A stretch of 64,000 bases of DNA, taken from assembly GCA_963677345.2 (NCBI GenBank), contig CAXXLC010000024.1:1-64000 (forward strand). Direction: 5' to 3'. The notes under the pieces were generated by a model. That model had not been told where the DNA came from. It searched no databases and was given only the letters and a program-made list of their open reading frames with translations. Shown here piece after piece: positions 1-9,587 of this stretch (the first letter of the stretch is position 1; the number at the start of each line of letters is the position of its first letter). Made by a program: the position numbers and the translations under genes. Source of the DNA: Saccharicrinis sp963677345. Lineage in GTDB: Bacteria > Bacteroidota > Bacteroidia > Bacteroidales > Marinilabiliaceae.

Positions 1-9
1 CATTTTGTA

Positions 10-279
10 ATGAAATTAAAGTTTTTCATGATCCTTATGCCTAAAGAAACTGCTTCAATTGGAGTTGCTGGTTTGAAATTGGCCGGAGGTGTTGCTAAAT
101 CTTATTATGTAAAAAAAGGAGATGATGTAGCTTATAGAGCTATTAAAAAGAGTTACGAAAAAGAACAGTTTCAAAAACTGTATGGTGACTGTGAAAAAGT
201 GATGTCTGCATATGGTTCGGATATAAGCTGGTATCAATTTAAAGAACATATTTTTGATTACAACACAAAATGTGAATAG
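10..279 (+). CDS. Small hypothetical protein
   Basis: I do not recognise this family. The frame encodes up to 89 residues and has no upstream stop inside the window, so the true start could lie before base 1. Internal ATGs at 28 and 37 are alternatives, and starting at MPKETAS would give a soluble 80-residue protein. It is rich in Lys and Tyr, with two cysteines and no convincing membrane segment or signal peptide. A strong rho-independent terminator follows 16 bases after the stop, which supports it being a real transcribed gene at the end of a unit. Function unknown. Confidence 0.55.
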   Translation: MKLKFFMILMPKETASIGVAGLKLAGGVAKSYYVKKGDDVAYRAIKKSYEKEQFQKLYGDCEKVMSAYGSDISWYQFKEHIFDYNTKCE

Positions 280-294
280 TCATATAAAGCAAAT

Positions 295-342
295 TAAAAA
301 AGGCTCAATGTGTATGTTAAGCGTACATATTGAGCCTTTTTT
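295..342 (+). terminator. Rho-independent terminator
   Basis: A long stem (AAGGCTCAATGTGTATG paired with CGTACATATTGAGCCTT, one mismatch) with a 5-base loop is followed by a T run. It is preceded by an A run, so it can serve both the small gene on the left and the minus-strand flavodoxin on the right. Confidence 0.9.
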
Positions 343-374
343 ATAAATGACAAAATTAATATGGTAATATCTTT

Positions 375-878
375 TTAATTGAAATGAGGCTTTATTGCTT
401 TCAGCCATAGTGAAATTCTTTCTTCGCTTAGTTCGCTTTCATTATCTTCGTCAATAGGTAAACCAATAAAAAGATCATTAACGACTGCTTTTGATTCGTC
501 AAAGGTATAATTAGTAGTTTCAACTGTTCCAATTATGGTGCATCCTTTATCTTTAATTTCTTCATAAATAATCCCCATTGCATCAACAAATGAATCTGAA
601 TATGATTCGGAATCACCTAAACCAAATAAAGCAATTGTTTTACCATTCAGGTCTGTTTTTATAAGTTCAGGTAAGAAATCCTCCCAATCGTCCTGTAAGT
701 CTCCAATACCCCAGGTTGATGTACCTAAAATTAAATAGTCATAGTTATTTATTATTGAGGATTTTGTATTGGCAATATCAAATAAATCCACATTCTGATC
801 TAATCCCACAGCAATTTTTTTTGCAATTTGTTGTGTTGTTCCTCCATTGGAACCATATAGAAGGGCAATTTTTTTCAT
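375..878 (-). CDS. fldA: Flavodoxin (long-chain)
   Basis: A 167-residue flavodoxin, the usual length of the long-chain class. It carries one-electron equivalents on FMN and can replace ferredoxin under iron limitation. The phosphate-binding loop is visible at residues 9-15 (GSNGGTT), followed by the STWGIGDLQDDW isoalloxazine-contact region and the FGLGDSESYSDSF loop expected for the family. The acidic C-terminal half is typical. In this window its likely partner is the KorAB oxidoreductase at 30.9-33.8 kb, though this is inference. It sits 2 bases behind a 49-codon ORF and shares a promoter with it. Confidence 0.95.
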   Translation of the reverse strand: MKKIALLYGSNGGTTQQIAKKIAVGLDQNVDLFDIANTKSSIINNYDYLILGTSTWGIGDLQDDWEDFLPELIKTDLNGKTIALFGLGDSESYSDSFVDAMGIIYEEIKDKGCTIIGTVETTNYTFDESKAVVNDLFIGLPIDEDNESELSEERISLWLKAIKPHFN

Positions 879-880
879 GG

Positions 881-1030
881 CTACTTTATTTTGTTATGGT
901 TAATTTTTTTAGACGAATTTGAATCATTCTTTTTTGATTGCATCCAGTTTTCCTGCATTAAAGGAAATGTACCAACCATAAGTAATCTTATTCCCTGTGG
1001 GTTGGCTTTTAATTCAATTGTTTTGTCCAT
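881..1030 (-). CDS. 49-residue ORF coupled to flavodoxin
   Basis: An ORF of 49 codons starting ATG at 1030 (MDKTIELKANPQG...) and ending TAG two bases before the flavodoxin ATG. Such tight spacing suggests translational coupling. A consensus promoter lies about 25 bases upstream of its start, so it would be the first cistron. The middle contains a short hydrophobic stretch (RLLMVGTFPLM) and the C terminus is a basic, Asn/Lys-rich tail. I do not recognise the family. It could be a real small protein or a leader ORF controlling flavodoxin translation. Confidence 0.45.
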   Translation of the reverse strand: MDKTIELKANPQGIRLLMVGTFPLMQENWMQSKKNDSNSSKKINHNKIK

Positions 1031-1054
1031 TTTTTTTGAGTTTTAATGATGAAT

Positions 1055-1085
1055 CAAAATTAAAGATGGACTAGTATTAGAACAA
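1055..1085 (-). promoter_or_regulatory. Bacteroidota promoter of the flavodoxin unit
   Basis: Read on the minus strand, a TTG (1083-1085) lies 20 bases upstream of TAATTTTG (1055-1062), matching the TTG-N19/21-TAnnTTTG consensus of primary sigma promoters in this phylum. The predicted transcript start is near 1048, just ahead of the 49-codon ORF. Confidence 0.6.
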
Positions 1086-1405
1086 TCCTTATTTATAGTT
1101 AATTATTTTACTTTTTAATAGGTATATAAGGTTGTTGTATTATTGGTTTGTGTACATAAAGGCTTTGTTTTTAGTTGGATAGGTTTTTGGAATCACTATT
1201 TGTTGTTACTTAATTTATATGATGCAGTTACTCTGAATATAAATATTGATGGTTTAGTGGCTATAAACTTGTTATACAACATATTTTGTTGTTTTTGTTT
1301 TCATCATTATTAGGGATTTTAAGAATACAGCTTAATTGTTTCTTTTGTATTGTCGCTATTTTAATTGTGATATAATATATGTTGTAATTCTAAAGTTTCA
1401 TTGTT

Positions 1406-1843
1406 ATGAGAGACGAAAATATTTCTTCATTGCAGGTAAAAAGGGTAAGTAATGATAATTCTGATAGAATGAGAATTAAAATTGAAGATTATAAAAGTGC
1501 CGAAATGCAAATTTTGATGCATCATGTTTATGAGTATAAAAAGGGATTGCGAAATCTGGTGCTTCATACAATGAATAGAAGAGAAAAAAAGTATTACAGA
1601 AGAAATGTTGACTCGTAAAGGTATTACTTATTATATGCAACAATTGCATTCAGGAAAAATCAATGTTTTTTTCTTGGCAATAGTAAATGCGTAAAAATTA
1701 TTGAATCTTTTGGTCATAAAACATTAAATGATTTTTCTGATGAGGAAGATTTTATTTTAGGTACGATGTTAGGATATGATCGAATGCAACAGTGTGAGCG
1801 ATACCTTAAAAGAATAAATCAGAAAACCGGATTGGCTATGTGA
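1406..1843 (+). pseudogene. DUF2023 family gene, frame-broken
   Basis: Joining three frames reconstructs a DUF2023 protein. Frame one gives HHVYEYKKGLRNLVLHT and stops after a divergent tail at 1618. From the 7-A run near 1582 a second frame gives the ITYYMQQLHSGKINVFF segment. After the 7-T run near 1665 a third frame gives GNSKCVKIIESFG, EEDFILGTMLGYDRMQQC and ERYLKR, ending at 1843. Two single-base indels, both at homopolymers, therefore separate conserved blocks. Either the gene is dead or the consensus has errors. DUF2023 genes are, as far as I recall, frequent neighbours of flavodoxin in Bacteroidota, and here it is divergent from one. Function unknown. Confidence 0.7.
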
Positions 1844-2251
1844 TGCATACAATATAGGTGCATTTTAAACAACAATCTCATAGCAATCAGGGGTTCACTA
1901 CAATGTTACAAATAATAGGTTATTTATAATAAGCAGACAATAGTCTGTAATGCTTGTCATTGCCTGCTCAGGAATTTATATTGTATTCTCATATTAATGT
2001 AAATATCTACAACCTGGGCAGGCTAAAATTGTATTCAAAAACTGTATTTCATATAGTTTTTTCTTCAGAAATTATATTCCTGTCAACCTGCTCTTTCAAT
2101 CAAATAAAGGGCTTAGGTCTATATCTCCCTTATTCCAGAAACCTTTTTGAGATTTTTCTGTTAAAGATCAATTGTTACGTTATTCATGTAAAGTAATCAT
2201 TAATTTGTCCAAACCTCTTTATCATTAATTATGAAGGGACAAAAAATAATA
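1844..2251. other. Gene-free stretch
   Basis: No supported gene. A hydrophobic 80-codon frame (1954-2196) lacks family resemblance and a ribosome-binding context, so I treat it as chance. The sequence is AT-rich with no strong hairpin. Confidence 0.6.
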
Positions 2252-2259
2252 TATCTTTG
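2252..2259 (+). promoter_or_regulatory. Candidate -7 element for the OmpA operon
   Basis: TATCTTTG matches TAnnTTTG exactly. It lies about 210 bases before the signal-peptide ATG at 2470, implying a long 5' leader. No clear -33 TTG is present, so another start site nearer the gene is possible. Confidence 0.35.
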
Positions 2260-2469
2260 GCGCAATTATTATTATAATTTGCAAAGTATTTAATTGAAAG
2301 TATAAAAATTGTAGGGGTATAATTTCAGATTTTATTAAAACACTGCTTTTATCAGATTTAAAGAAAGATTTTACCATAGGTTATTGTGTGATAATTTTTC
2401 TAGTGGAAGCATATGTTCAATTCCTCATTTAATTTTAAGAAAAGAGAAGTTTAAACAGATACATTTGAT

Positions 2470-3664
2470 ATGTTAAGATTATTTAGTTTTATAGGTTTAG
2501 TACTGATAGTTAGTGTGTCATCTATAGCGCAAAAAAAATCCCGCTATAAATAAAACACAGTTATTTGAGTTGTCGAATGATAAAGATAAGGTGCAACAAG
2601 AGTTTTCTAAAGCTGAGAAATACTTTAAAAAAGGGCAGGGTACTTATGATGAAGCATTGAAATACTATTTACAGTTATACAGATATTGTAAAGATGATAT
2701 GGCATTAAATTACAAGATTGGAGTATGTTATTTGTATGGTTCTGATAAAAAAGCTGCTTTAAGTTATTTATTACAAAGCGATGCATCCATTGCGGGGGAT
2801 TATTATTATTATCTGGGAAAAGCCTTCCAGTATAATTATAAATATACAGAAGCGCAAGCAGCTTTCGAACAATATTATGAATTTAATAACCATCGGCACA
2901 CAAAAGACAAGTTGGAGCAGCTGATGCAGTTAAAACGTGAGTGTATTTATGGTCAAAGTGTATTGCAGGATTCAATACCTGTATTTATTTATAATTTAGG
3001 TCCGGTAGTGAATACTTATTATGATGATTATGGAGCTGTATTTGTTCCTGATGATTCAATATTTTATTATACATCAAGACGTCCACGTAAGGAAACAGCT
3101 CACAGAGTTTCAAGATTTAAGTACAACGAAAAAATTTTGTATTCTAAGGGGAGTTTACAGGAAAATCCTGTAGAATCATATCCTTTAAAAAAACTTAGCA
3201 AATCAAGACATACAGCTGTAGCCGGATATAACAAGAAGCAAGATAGGTTATACTATTACCAAGGAAAGGAACAAACCGGTAATATTTATTCTACAGAAGT
3301 TAAAAGAGGAAAGGCAAAAAAGCAAAAAGATCTGAATGGAAAGATTAATCACATTGCTTACAAGGAAACCTCACTTACTGTCGCTGAAGATGGTTCTGCC
3401 TTTTTTATTTCTAACCGAAGAGGTGGACAAGGGGGAAAGGATATCTGGTTTTGCCAGCAAAGAGGTAAGAACCGTTTTTCAGGAATTAAAAATATTGGGG
3501 GGTTGATTAATACTCCATTTGATGAGGAATGTGTTTGTGTAAGTGCCGATGGTAATACTTTATACTTTTCGTCGAATGGTCATGAAGGTATGGGTGGTTT
3601 TGACGTATTTAAATCAGAGAAATTGGATAATGGAACTTGGAGTGCGCCTGTAAATATGGGATAA
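2470..3664 (+). pseudogene. OmpA-family TPR/PD40 protein, N-terminal part (frameshifted)
   Basis: This is the N-terminal portion of a large envelope protein. ATG at 2470 gives a signal peptide (MLRLFSFIGLVLIVSVSSIA) that runs out of frame at an 8-A run near 2531. The remaining frame continues with TPR-like helices, then PD40/WD40-like beta repeats (SNRRGGQGGKDIWF, SSNGHEGMGGFDVFKSEK) typical of OmpA-type proteins related to PorE. It stops at 3664 because of one extra A in GGATAACCC. Removing that base restores GYPINTPADELFY and leads directly into the downstream frame. Two single-base changes therefore interrupt an otherwise well-conserved gene. Confidence 0.8.
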
Positions 3665-4955
3665 CCCAATTAATACCCCGGCTGATGAGCTTTTTTACAG
3701 AGAAACAGAAAATCCCGATGTGGCTTTGTTTTCTGCTGTCAGAGCCGATGGTTATGGAGGATTGGATATTTATAAGATTGTTAAGGATAAGAGAATTCCG
3801 TTTTCTGTATCCGGTAGTATATTAAATGTTAAAACACAAGAATCATTAAGAGGAAACGTAAATGTATTTCGATCTGATAATAATGAACTGGTAGCATCTT
3901 CTGTAACGGATTCCCTAACTAACAAATATTTATTGTCTTTTGAAGATAGTGGTAGTTATTACGTGGTTGCGAATGCTGATGGATATCTGTCGGTAAAGGA
4001 TACTATTATCTGTCCAACAGAAAGACATACAGAGACAGTAATGGACTTTGCATTGGAGAAACTAAAGTCACCATTTACGATTAGTGGTTATGTTAGAGAT
4101 TCACTTACGTTTGAACCTTTGGCGGCCATGATTAATTTTTATGATGCAGAAGCTGATACTTTGCTTTCGCGCCAGATTACTCAAAAAGAAAATGGAAAAT
4201 ATAGCATAACATTAGCTGATAAAATTAAAGTAAGATTAGAGGTTGTTGCTGAAGATTATTTTACCATTGCCGATTTTATTGATGCAACAATCATAGATTC
4301 AGATTTTGTAAAAAAAACATATGACCTGGTTAGTAGCAAGGTATATTACCACCTTGGTGGAACAGTAAAAAGTGCTGATGACAATCAACCTGTAATGGCA
4401 TCTCTTTATTTCTATCGCCCTGCTGAAATTGTCCCTTTTTATGCCGACAAATCAGATTCATTAGGGAACTATAATGTAAAGTTCGATGGGGAAGGATTTT
4501 TGCATATTGAAGTAAGAGCAGAAGGCTATTTTTTCCTGAATGATACCGTTCGTTTTAATCAATCAGATAGTTTGTATAAAACTGTGGATTTTGCTTTACA
4601 ACCTATGAAAAGAGGAGCTAAAATAGTGGTCGATAATATCCTGTTTAACTCAGGAAAAGCTACACTGAAACCATCTTCATTTGCCGAATTGGATAAGCTT
4701 GCTACTCTGTTAACAGAAAATAGTGATATTAAAATTGAAGTATCTGGTCATACAGATAATGTAGGATCGGCGGCTGTTAATAAAAAGATATCAAAAGCCA
4801 GAGCATTAACCGTTCGTAATTATTTAGTAAGTAAAGGAGTTATCGAAGAGCGTCTTACTTATGTGGGCTATGGTTTAGATCAGCCTATAGCAAATAACAA
4901 TACTACAGAGGGAAGAGCCCAGAATCGTCGTGTTGAAATAAAAGTAATTGAATAG
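3663..4955 (+). pseudogene. OmpA-family protein, C-terminal part (frameshifted continuation)
   Basis: Continuation of the preceding frame after the one-base insertion near 3662. A last PD40 repeat (ADGYGGLDIYK) is followed by three carboxypeptidase-regulatory-like beta domains, each containing a motif like GSYYVVANADGY. The C-terminal OmpA peptidoglycan-binding domain starts near base 4620 with the NILFNSGKATLKPSS and GHTDNVGSAA motifs and ends RAQNRRVEIKV. Such proteins tether the outer membrane to peptidoglycan, and the closest known architecture is PorE of the type IX secretion system. It heads an apparent operon with a lipoprotein and a DUF5723 protein. On its own this fragment has no signal peptide, so it is functional only if the frameshift is a sequencing error or is bypassed. 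Confidence 0.8.
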
Positions 4956-4994
4956 CAGAAATAAGAATTAGTGATTATAGAAAAGATTATAAAT

Positions 4995-6620
4995 ATGAAG
5001 ATATTTAAAATTAGTAGTATACTGGTTGCATTTTTAAGTGTAATCTTGTTTCAAAGATGTGTATCTGATACAATCAATCTTGATGACGTACCTGATGAGG
5101 CAAATAGAAATTATGTTATTGACGTTCCCGGGATGACAATTCATGGCACCGCGATGGACGTGTTTGAAGAGCTGGATGTTGATTCTATTATAGAGGTTGG
5201 TGAAAATGGCTTATTATGGTTTTTTTATGATGAAGAGTTTGTTCAGGACTGGGAGGCCATACTTTCTTTGAATCAGATATCAAATAGTTTTTATTACGAT
5301 ATGTTATCGTATACAGGAACATCTGTTTCAAGAATCGCAATAGAAGAGTCTATTGTATTAACAGATGAAGATAATGTAAGGATAGATACTGTGATGTGGA
5401 AGGGTGGGGAATTTAATTTTACTTTCTCAACTTCTTCACCTGCTATTGATTCTGTTATCATTACCATTCCTCAGTTGTATATCAATGATGAGATATTTAA
5501 AGATACAATTGTAGCTGCTGAACTAAATGATACATATTCTATTGATATGACTGATACTTATATGGATTTTACGAAGTATCCCGGTGATGTAAATAGTATT
5601 AATCTTATTGCAGATGTTATTTTTGCAGAGGATGCCGCATCATATTCCAGTGCAGATTTATTGATATCTTATGAAATGATAAACCTGGGGCTACAAAAAG
5701 CAACAGGGTATTTTGGCTCAAGGATTATTTCTGATGATAAAAAGACCGTTGATTTCGACGCTTTTGATAATAATTTTCTTTCTACAAATATCGTTCTTAA
5801 GGATTTATTGTTAGAAGTAAAGGCTGAAAATACTTTCGGAATTCCTATGGAAATTTCCTCTGGCGACATTGTTTTTACCAATACCGATACTAATGAAGAT
5901 ATAAATGTCATTATCGAAGATGGTAATAATATCATTGATCTTGATTATTATAAGGATGGGTCATCTGTAATACCAACTAAAACTCTTGAGATAAATAGCG
6001 ACAACTCTAACCTGGAAGATTTATTAAATATCAATGAATTTTCGCCAAATAAAGTGGGTTCTCAAATCCAGATTATTGCCAATCCTGATGATTCTGATTT
6101 GAATTATTTCTTAACAGATACAAGCAATGTAAAAACCACCATAACAATGAATGTTCCTTTGTGGTTTAAATCAAGTAATTACACACGTACTGACACTATT
6201 GATTTTGATTACAACGAAGATATTGATGACGATGAGGATGAACCCATATCTGAAAAAATTGAACAGTTAACAGTAAACTTTAAAGTAGAAAACGGACTTC
6301 CTTTTGATATTAGGTTACAGGTTTATTTGGCAAATAAAGACTACACTATAGTTGACCAGCTTTTCTCTTCAGACGAAGAATTACCTTTTATTGAATCTGC
6401 AACATCAGATGAGCTGGATCGATTAGCAGAACCAACAACTTCATTTTTTCAAGCAGAAATAGATAATGAAAAGCTTCAGATATGGAGTGATAATGATGTT
6501 AAGTATGCTATCATAAAAATTATGGGAGCTACTGATGATGAAGACTATGTAAAACTATGCGAAGATAATTATATAAATGCCAGCCTTTATTTAAGAGTTG
6601 AAGGAAAACCAGGCGAATAA
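4995..6620 (+). CDS. Hypothetical lipoprotein
   Basis: A 541-residue protein when started at ATG 4995. The GTG at 4971 in the same frame would add a poor N terminus. The first 20 residues form a signal sequence ending in LFQRC, a lipobox-like site predicting lipid anchoring of that Cys. The mature protein is strongly acidic and beta-rich, with Asp-rich segments around codon 410-420, and lacks motifs I can name. It lies 39 bases after the OmpA-family gene and 20 bases before a DUF5723 gene. The trio probably forms one envelope assembly, but the role is unknown. Confidence 0.75.
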   Translation: MKIFKISSILVAFLSVILFQRCVSDTINLDDVPDEANRNYVIDVPGMTIHGTAMDVFEELDVDSIIEVGENGLLWFFYDEEFVQDWEAILSLNQISNSFYYDMLSYTGTSVSRIAIEESIVLTDEDNVRIDTVMWKGGEFNFTFSTSSPAIDSVIITIPQLYINDEIFKDTIVAAELNDTYSIDMTDTYMDFTKYPGDVNSINLIADVIFAEDAASYSSADLLISYEMINLGLQKATGYFGSRIISDDKKTVDFDAFDNNFLSTNIVLKDLLLEVKAENTFGIPMEISSGDIVFTNTDTNEDINVIIEDGNNIIDLDYYKDGSSVIPTKTLEINSDNSNLEDLLNINEFSPNKVGSQIQIIANPDDSDLNYFLTDTSNVKTTITMNVPLWFKSSNYTRTDTIDFDYNEDIDDDEDEPISEKIEQLTVNFKVENGLPFDIRLQVYLANKDYTIVDQLFSSDEELPFIESATSDELDRLAEPTTSFFQAEIDNEKLQIWSDNDVKYAIIKIMGATDDEDYVKLCEDNYINASLYLRVEGKPGE

Positions 6621-6640
6621 TTTTTAAATAATAAGATGTC

Positions 6641-8089
6641 ATGATTAATAAATTAAATTATATAAAAGTATTATATGTTGTTGTTTTCTTTTGGGCAATA
6701 TGTAATACTGTCTATTCTCAGAACTCAAACCTGTTGTATTATTTTGAAAATGTTCCGCAAACAAATTATACTAACGCTGCAATGTTACCAAGGGCAAATG
6801 GCTTTTTTAGTCTGCCGGGATTAAGCAGTGTTGCGGTTGATTTTAAATCTGATATTGCAGCAAAAGATCTATTACAGAAACAGGATGGAATATGGGTTCA
6901 GCCTTTAGATGCTGCTTTTGATTATTCAAAGCTTTATAAGTCATTTGGCAAGTCGGCCTCTATTAGTGCAGGTGTTGCTTATGGTCCAATTTATTTCGGA
7001 TTCAGAACAGGTAAAGGATATTTTACTTTTTCGATGCAGGAAAAAGTAAATGCTAAAATATCCCTGCCTAAGGATATTTTCAGAATTGCAGAAAAGGGAT
7101 TTGAGAATGGTGATGTTCTTGATTTAAAATCTTTAGATGCTAAGGTGATGGCTTACCATGAAATCTCAATTGGATATGCTCAGCAAATTGATGATAAGTT
7201 GACTGTGGGTGCACATTTTAAACCGTTGTTTGGAATTGCAGCTACTAAGATGAGGTATAATAATTTATCCATTAAAAATCATGGAACATCATACAATTTA
7301 AAAGTCGATGGAGATATTTATTCATCCGTGCCGTTTTTAACTGTTTCAAATGATGAAGAAGGATACCCCGATGAATTTGAAATGCAGGATGATCTTGATG
7401 GTTCGGATATCTCTGATCAGCTAACACCTGATTTTTCAAATTTTGGTTTCGCATTTGATTTGGGCGCTGTCTATGATCTCAATCCGTCTTTTTCCTTTTC
7501 AGCCGCCATAAATAACCTAGGGTATATTAACTGGACAAAAAATTTGAATTCGGTTTCTGCCAAAGGAAATTATGTTTTTGAAGGTCCGGATGTGAGTATC
7601 ACAGAAGTTGAGGATATGGATGAAGCATACGAAGACATAGTGGATGAGATAAAAGATGTAATGGGTGTAAAAACTGAAGGAAAAAGTTTTAAAACTGGCT
7701 TGTCACCTGAGGTAATGCTTGGTGCAGCTTATCATGTAAATCATGTTTTTGATTTAGGATTTTTATCTAAAAGTACATTTGCAAAATACAATTTCAGACA
7801 GGAATTGGCACTAACAAGCAACTTTAATTTATATAAGGCTTTGAGTGCAACCTTTGGATATAACTATGAAATCAAAGGTTCTTCAGATTTAGGTTTAGGC
7901 TTGGCATTAAGAGGCGGACCTCTTCAGTTCTATTTGATGGCTAATCATATTCCTTTTTATTATGATAAAGTTGAATCTGATGGTGATGAATTTATTGCTC
8001 CAACTAAGGCTGAATCATTTTCTTTGATGTTTGGTATCAACTTTGTTTTGGGTAAGCATGGGTTTAAAAATAATTCGATGATTTATTAA
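6641..8089 (+). CDS. DUF5723 family outer-membrane protein
   Basis: A 482-residue protein with an N-terminal signal peptide (hydrophobic stretch ending near VYSQ). Its amphipathic beta-strand pattern runs to the C terminus, typical of a beta-barrel. The opening NLLYYFENVPQTNYTNAA and later AMLPRANGFFSLPG resemble DUF5723 proteins, which in Bacteroidota often sit beside OmpA-family genes and recall PorP/SprF-like barrels. The last residues are not a canonical aromatic C terminus. It is the third gene of the OmpA-lipoprotein-DUF5723 unit. Its substrate is unknown. Confidence 0.75.
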   Translation: MINKLNYIKVLYVVVFFWAICNTVYSQNSNLLYYFENVPQTNYTNAAMLPRANGFFSLPGLSSVAVDFKSDIAAKDLLQKQDGIWVQPLDAAFDYSKLYKSFGKSASISAGVAYGPIYFGFRTGKGYFTFSMQEKVNAKISLPKDIFRIAEKGFENGDVLDLKSLDAKVMAYHEISIGYAQQIDDKLTVGAHFKPLFGIAATKMRYNNLSIKNHGTSYNLKVDGDIYSSVPFLTVSNDEEGYPDEFEMQDDLDGSDISDQLTPDFSNFGFAFDLGAVYDLNPSFSFSAAINNLGYINWTKNLNSVSAKGNYVFEGPDVSITEVEDMDEAYEDIVDEIKDVMGVKTEGKSFKTGLSPEVMLGAAYHVNHVFDLGFLSKSTFAKYNFRQELALTSNFNLYKALSATFGYNYEIKGSSDLGLGLALRGGPLQFYLMANHIPFYYDKVESDGDEFIAPTKAESFSLMFGINFVLGKHGFKNNSMIY

Positions 8090-8102
8090 GGAAATTGCTC
8101 AC

Positions 8103-8135
8103 AGACCTGACAGGTTTTTAAAACCTGTCAGGTCT
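8103..8135. repeat. REP palindrome (bidirectional hairpin)
   Basis: A near-perfect 33-bp palindrome with arms starting AGACCTGACAGGTTTT and a single central base. The same half-site (AGACCTGACAGGTTT) recurs around the RAYT gene at 12.2-12.9 kb. Here it lies between two convergent gene ends, so it may also act as a bidirectional terminator. Confidence 0.9.
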
Positions 8136-8143
8136 GGAAATAC

Positions 8144-9577
8144 TTAATGCAACAAATACCAAATTTGTGTAGTAAAAAATGTAACTATAAACCCAAGTAC
8201 AATTGGTAAAAATGTAGATACCAAAGTCCATTTAGCACTCTTGGTTTCCTTATAAATAGTCATGATGGTTGTTGAACACGGATTATGTAATAAACTAAAC
8301 AACATCAGGTTTATCCCGGTTAATAAAGTCCAACCACCCGCATGAAGAATCTTAGCTGTATCTTCAATACTATCCATTTCAAACATTACACCAGAACCAG
8401 AACCAATACCAGTTAGTTTGGTGCTTAAAACCGTTAGCATTAATACGGTTGGTATAACAATTTCATTAGCAGGTATAGCAATAATATAAGCCAACAGAAT
8501 AACTCCATTCAATCCGAATACAAAAGCAAAGGGATTTGACCATTGAATAAAATGCTCTGCAAGGCTCAAATCTCCTATTTTTACATTAGCTACTACCCAG
8601 ATAACAATTCCGGCAGGAACAGCAAAAACGATCGCTCTCCAAAGAACAATCATGGTTCTGTCAATTAACGAAGTATATAGTGTTTGCCAAACTCTTGGCG
8701 GACGATAAGGAGGTAACTCCAGACTAAATGATGAGGCTTCACCTTTTAATACAGATTTGCTCAATCCCCATGAAACAACCAGGCTAAAGAATATCCCAAT
8801 TAGAGCAATGGCAACAACAGCACCTGCAGAAACCAATCCTGCCACACCTGGAGGAACCATACTTCCAATAAATATCGAAGCAATTAATATTTGTGTTGGC
8901 CATCGTCCGTTACAAAGTGAAAAGTTGTTGGTGATGATGGCTATCAATCGTTCACGTGGACTATCTATCACTCTGGCAGCAACAACACCTGCAGCATTAC
9001 AACCAAAACCCATACTCATGGTTAATGCTTGCTTTCCATGAGCACCCGCTTTACGAAAAAGGTTATCCATATTAAAAGCAACACGAGGCAGATATCCTAA
9101 ATCTTCCAATAAAGTAAATATGGGAAAGAAAATAGCCATTGGGGGAAGCATTACTGCAATTACCCAGGCCATAGATAAATAACCACCATCAATAAGAACG
9201 CCATCTAACCACCAGGGCATATTGACAGAAGCTGCTAAATCTTTTAATAGGGGATGCACTGTGTCAATTAACAGGCTGGCCAATAAACTGGAAGGATAAT
9301 TTGCACCTGCCACTGTCAGCCAGAATACAAAGGCCAGTAGCAAAAACATCAAGGGAAAACCCAATAGTTTACTGGTAACAATTTTATCCACCTTAAGGTC
9401 GAAACTGTAAGCTTCCTTATCGCCCATTTGTTTAACAGACTTTTTAGCTATTCTTGAAGCATCTTCATAAATAGACTCAATGAGGGAATCATGGAAATCA
9501 TTACCTAATTCCCATCTTACCTCATTAGCAGTTGAAATAATATCTTCTCCTTTTGATTTTATATTTGTATTCTCCAT
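8144..9577 (-). CDS. feoB: FeoB permease (membrane) half
   Basis: A 477-residue membrane protein forming the permease part of ferrous iron transporter FeoB, encoded apart from its GTPase. About 90 soluble N-terminal residues precede multiple membrane helices. Gate-domain motifs are visible: MGFGCNAAGVVAARVIDSPR and NFSLCNGRWP in the first Gate, and LLHNPCSTTIM near the C terminus with the conserved Pro-Cys. The start ATG lies 10 bases after the stop of the GTPase gene, so both chains are probably made from one transcript and assemble. The separation is clean (stop TAG, new ATG) and not an obvious frameshift. Confidence 0.88.
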   Translation of the reverse strand: MENTNIKSKGEDIISTANEVRWELGNDFHDSLIESIYEDASRIAKKSVKQMGDKEAYSFDLKVDKIVTSKLLGFPLMFLLLAFVFWLTVAGANYPSSLLASLLIDTVHPLLKDLAASVNMPWWLDGVLIDGGYLSMAWVIAVMLPPMAIFFPIFTLLEDLGYLPRVAFNMDNLFRKAGAHGKQALTMSMGFGCNAAGVVAARVIDSPRERLIAIITNNFSLCNGRWPTQILIASIFIGSMVPPGVAGLVSAGAVVAIALIGIFFSLVVSWGLSKSVLKGEASSFSLELPPYRPPRVWQTLYTSLIDRTMIVLWRAIVFAVPAGIVIWVVANVKIGDLSLAEHFIQWSNPFAFVFGLNGVILLAYIIAIPANEIVIPTVLMLTVLSTKLTGIGSGSGVMFEMDSIEDTAKILHAGGWTLLTGINLMLFSLLHNPCSTTIMTIYKETKSAKWTLVSTFLPIVLGFIVTFFTTQIWYLLH

Positions 9578-9587
9578 TATATATACA

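Noticed and set aside
1954..2196. 80-codon hydrophobic open frame
   Set aside because: No family resemblance, no ribosome-binding or promoter context, and composition typical of AT-rich intergenic DNA.
7272..7454. Antisense open frame in the DUF5723 gene
   Set aside because: A shadow of the coding strand with no independent support. Similar antisense frames in feoB, ftsX, korA, mscS and kbl regions were dropped for the same reason.
8103..8135. Simple terminator only
   Set aside because: It may terminate transcription, but the same half-site recurs at the RAYT locus, so it is classed as a REP element.
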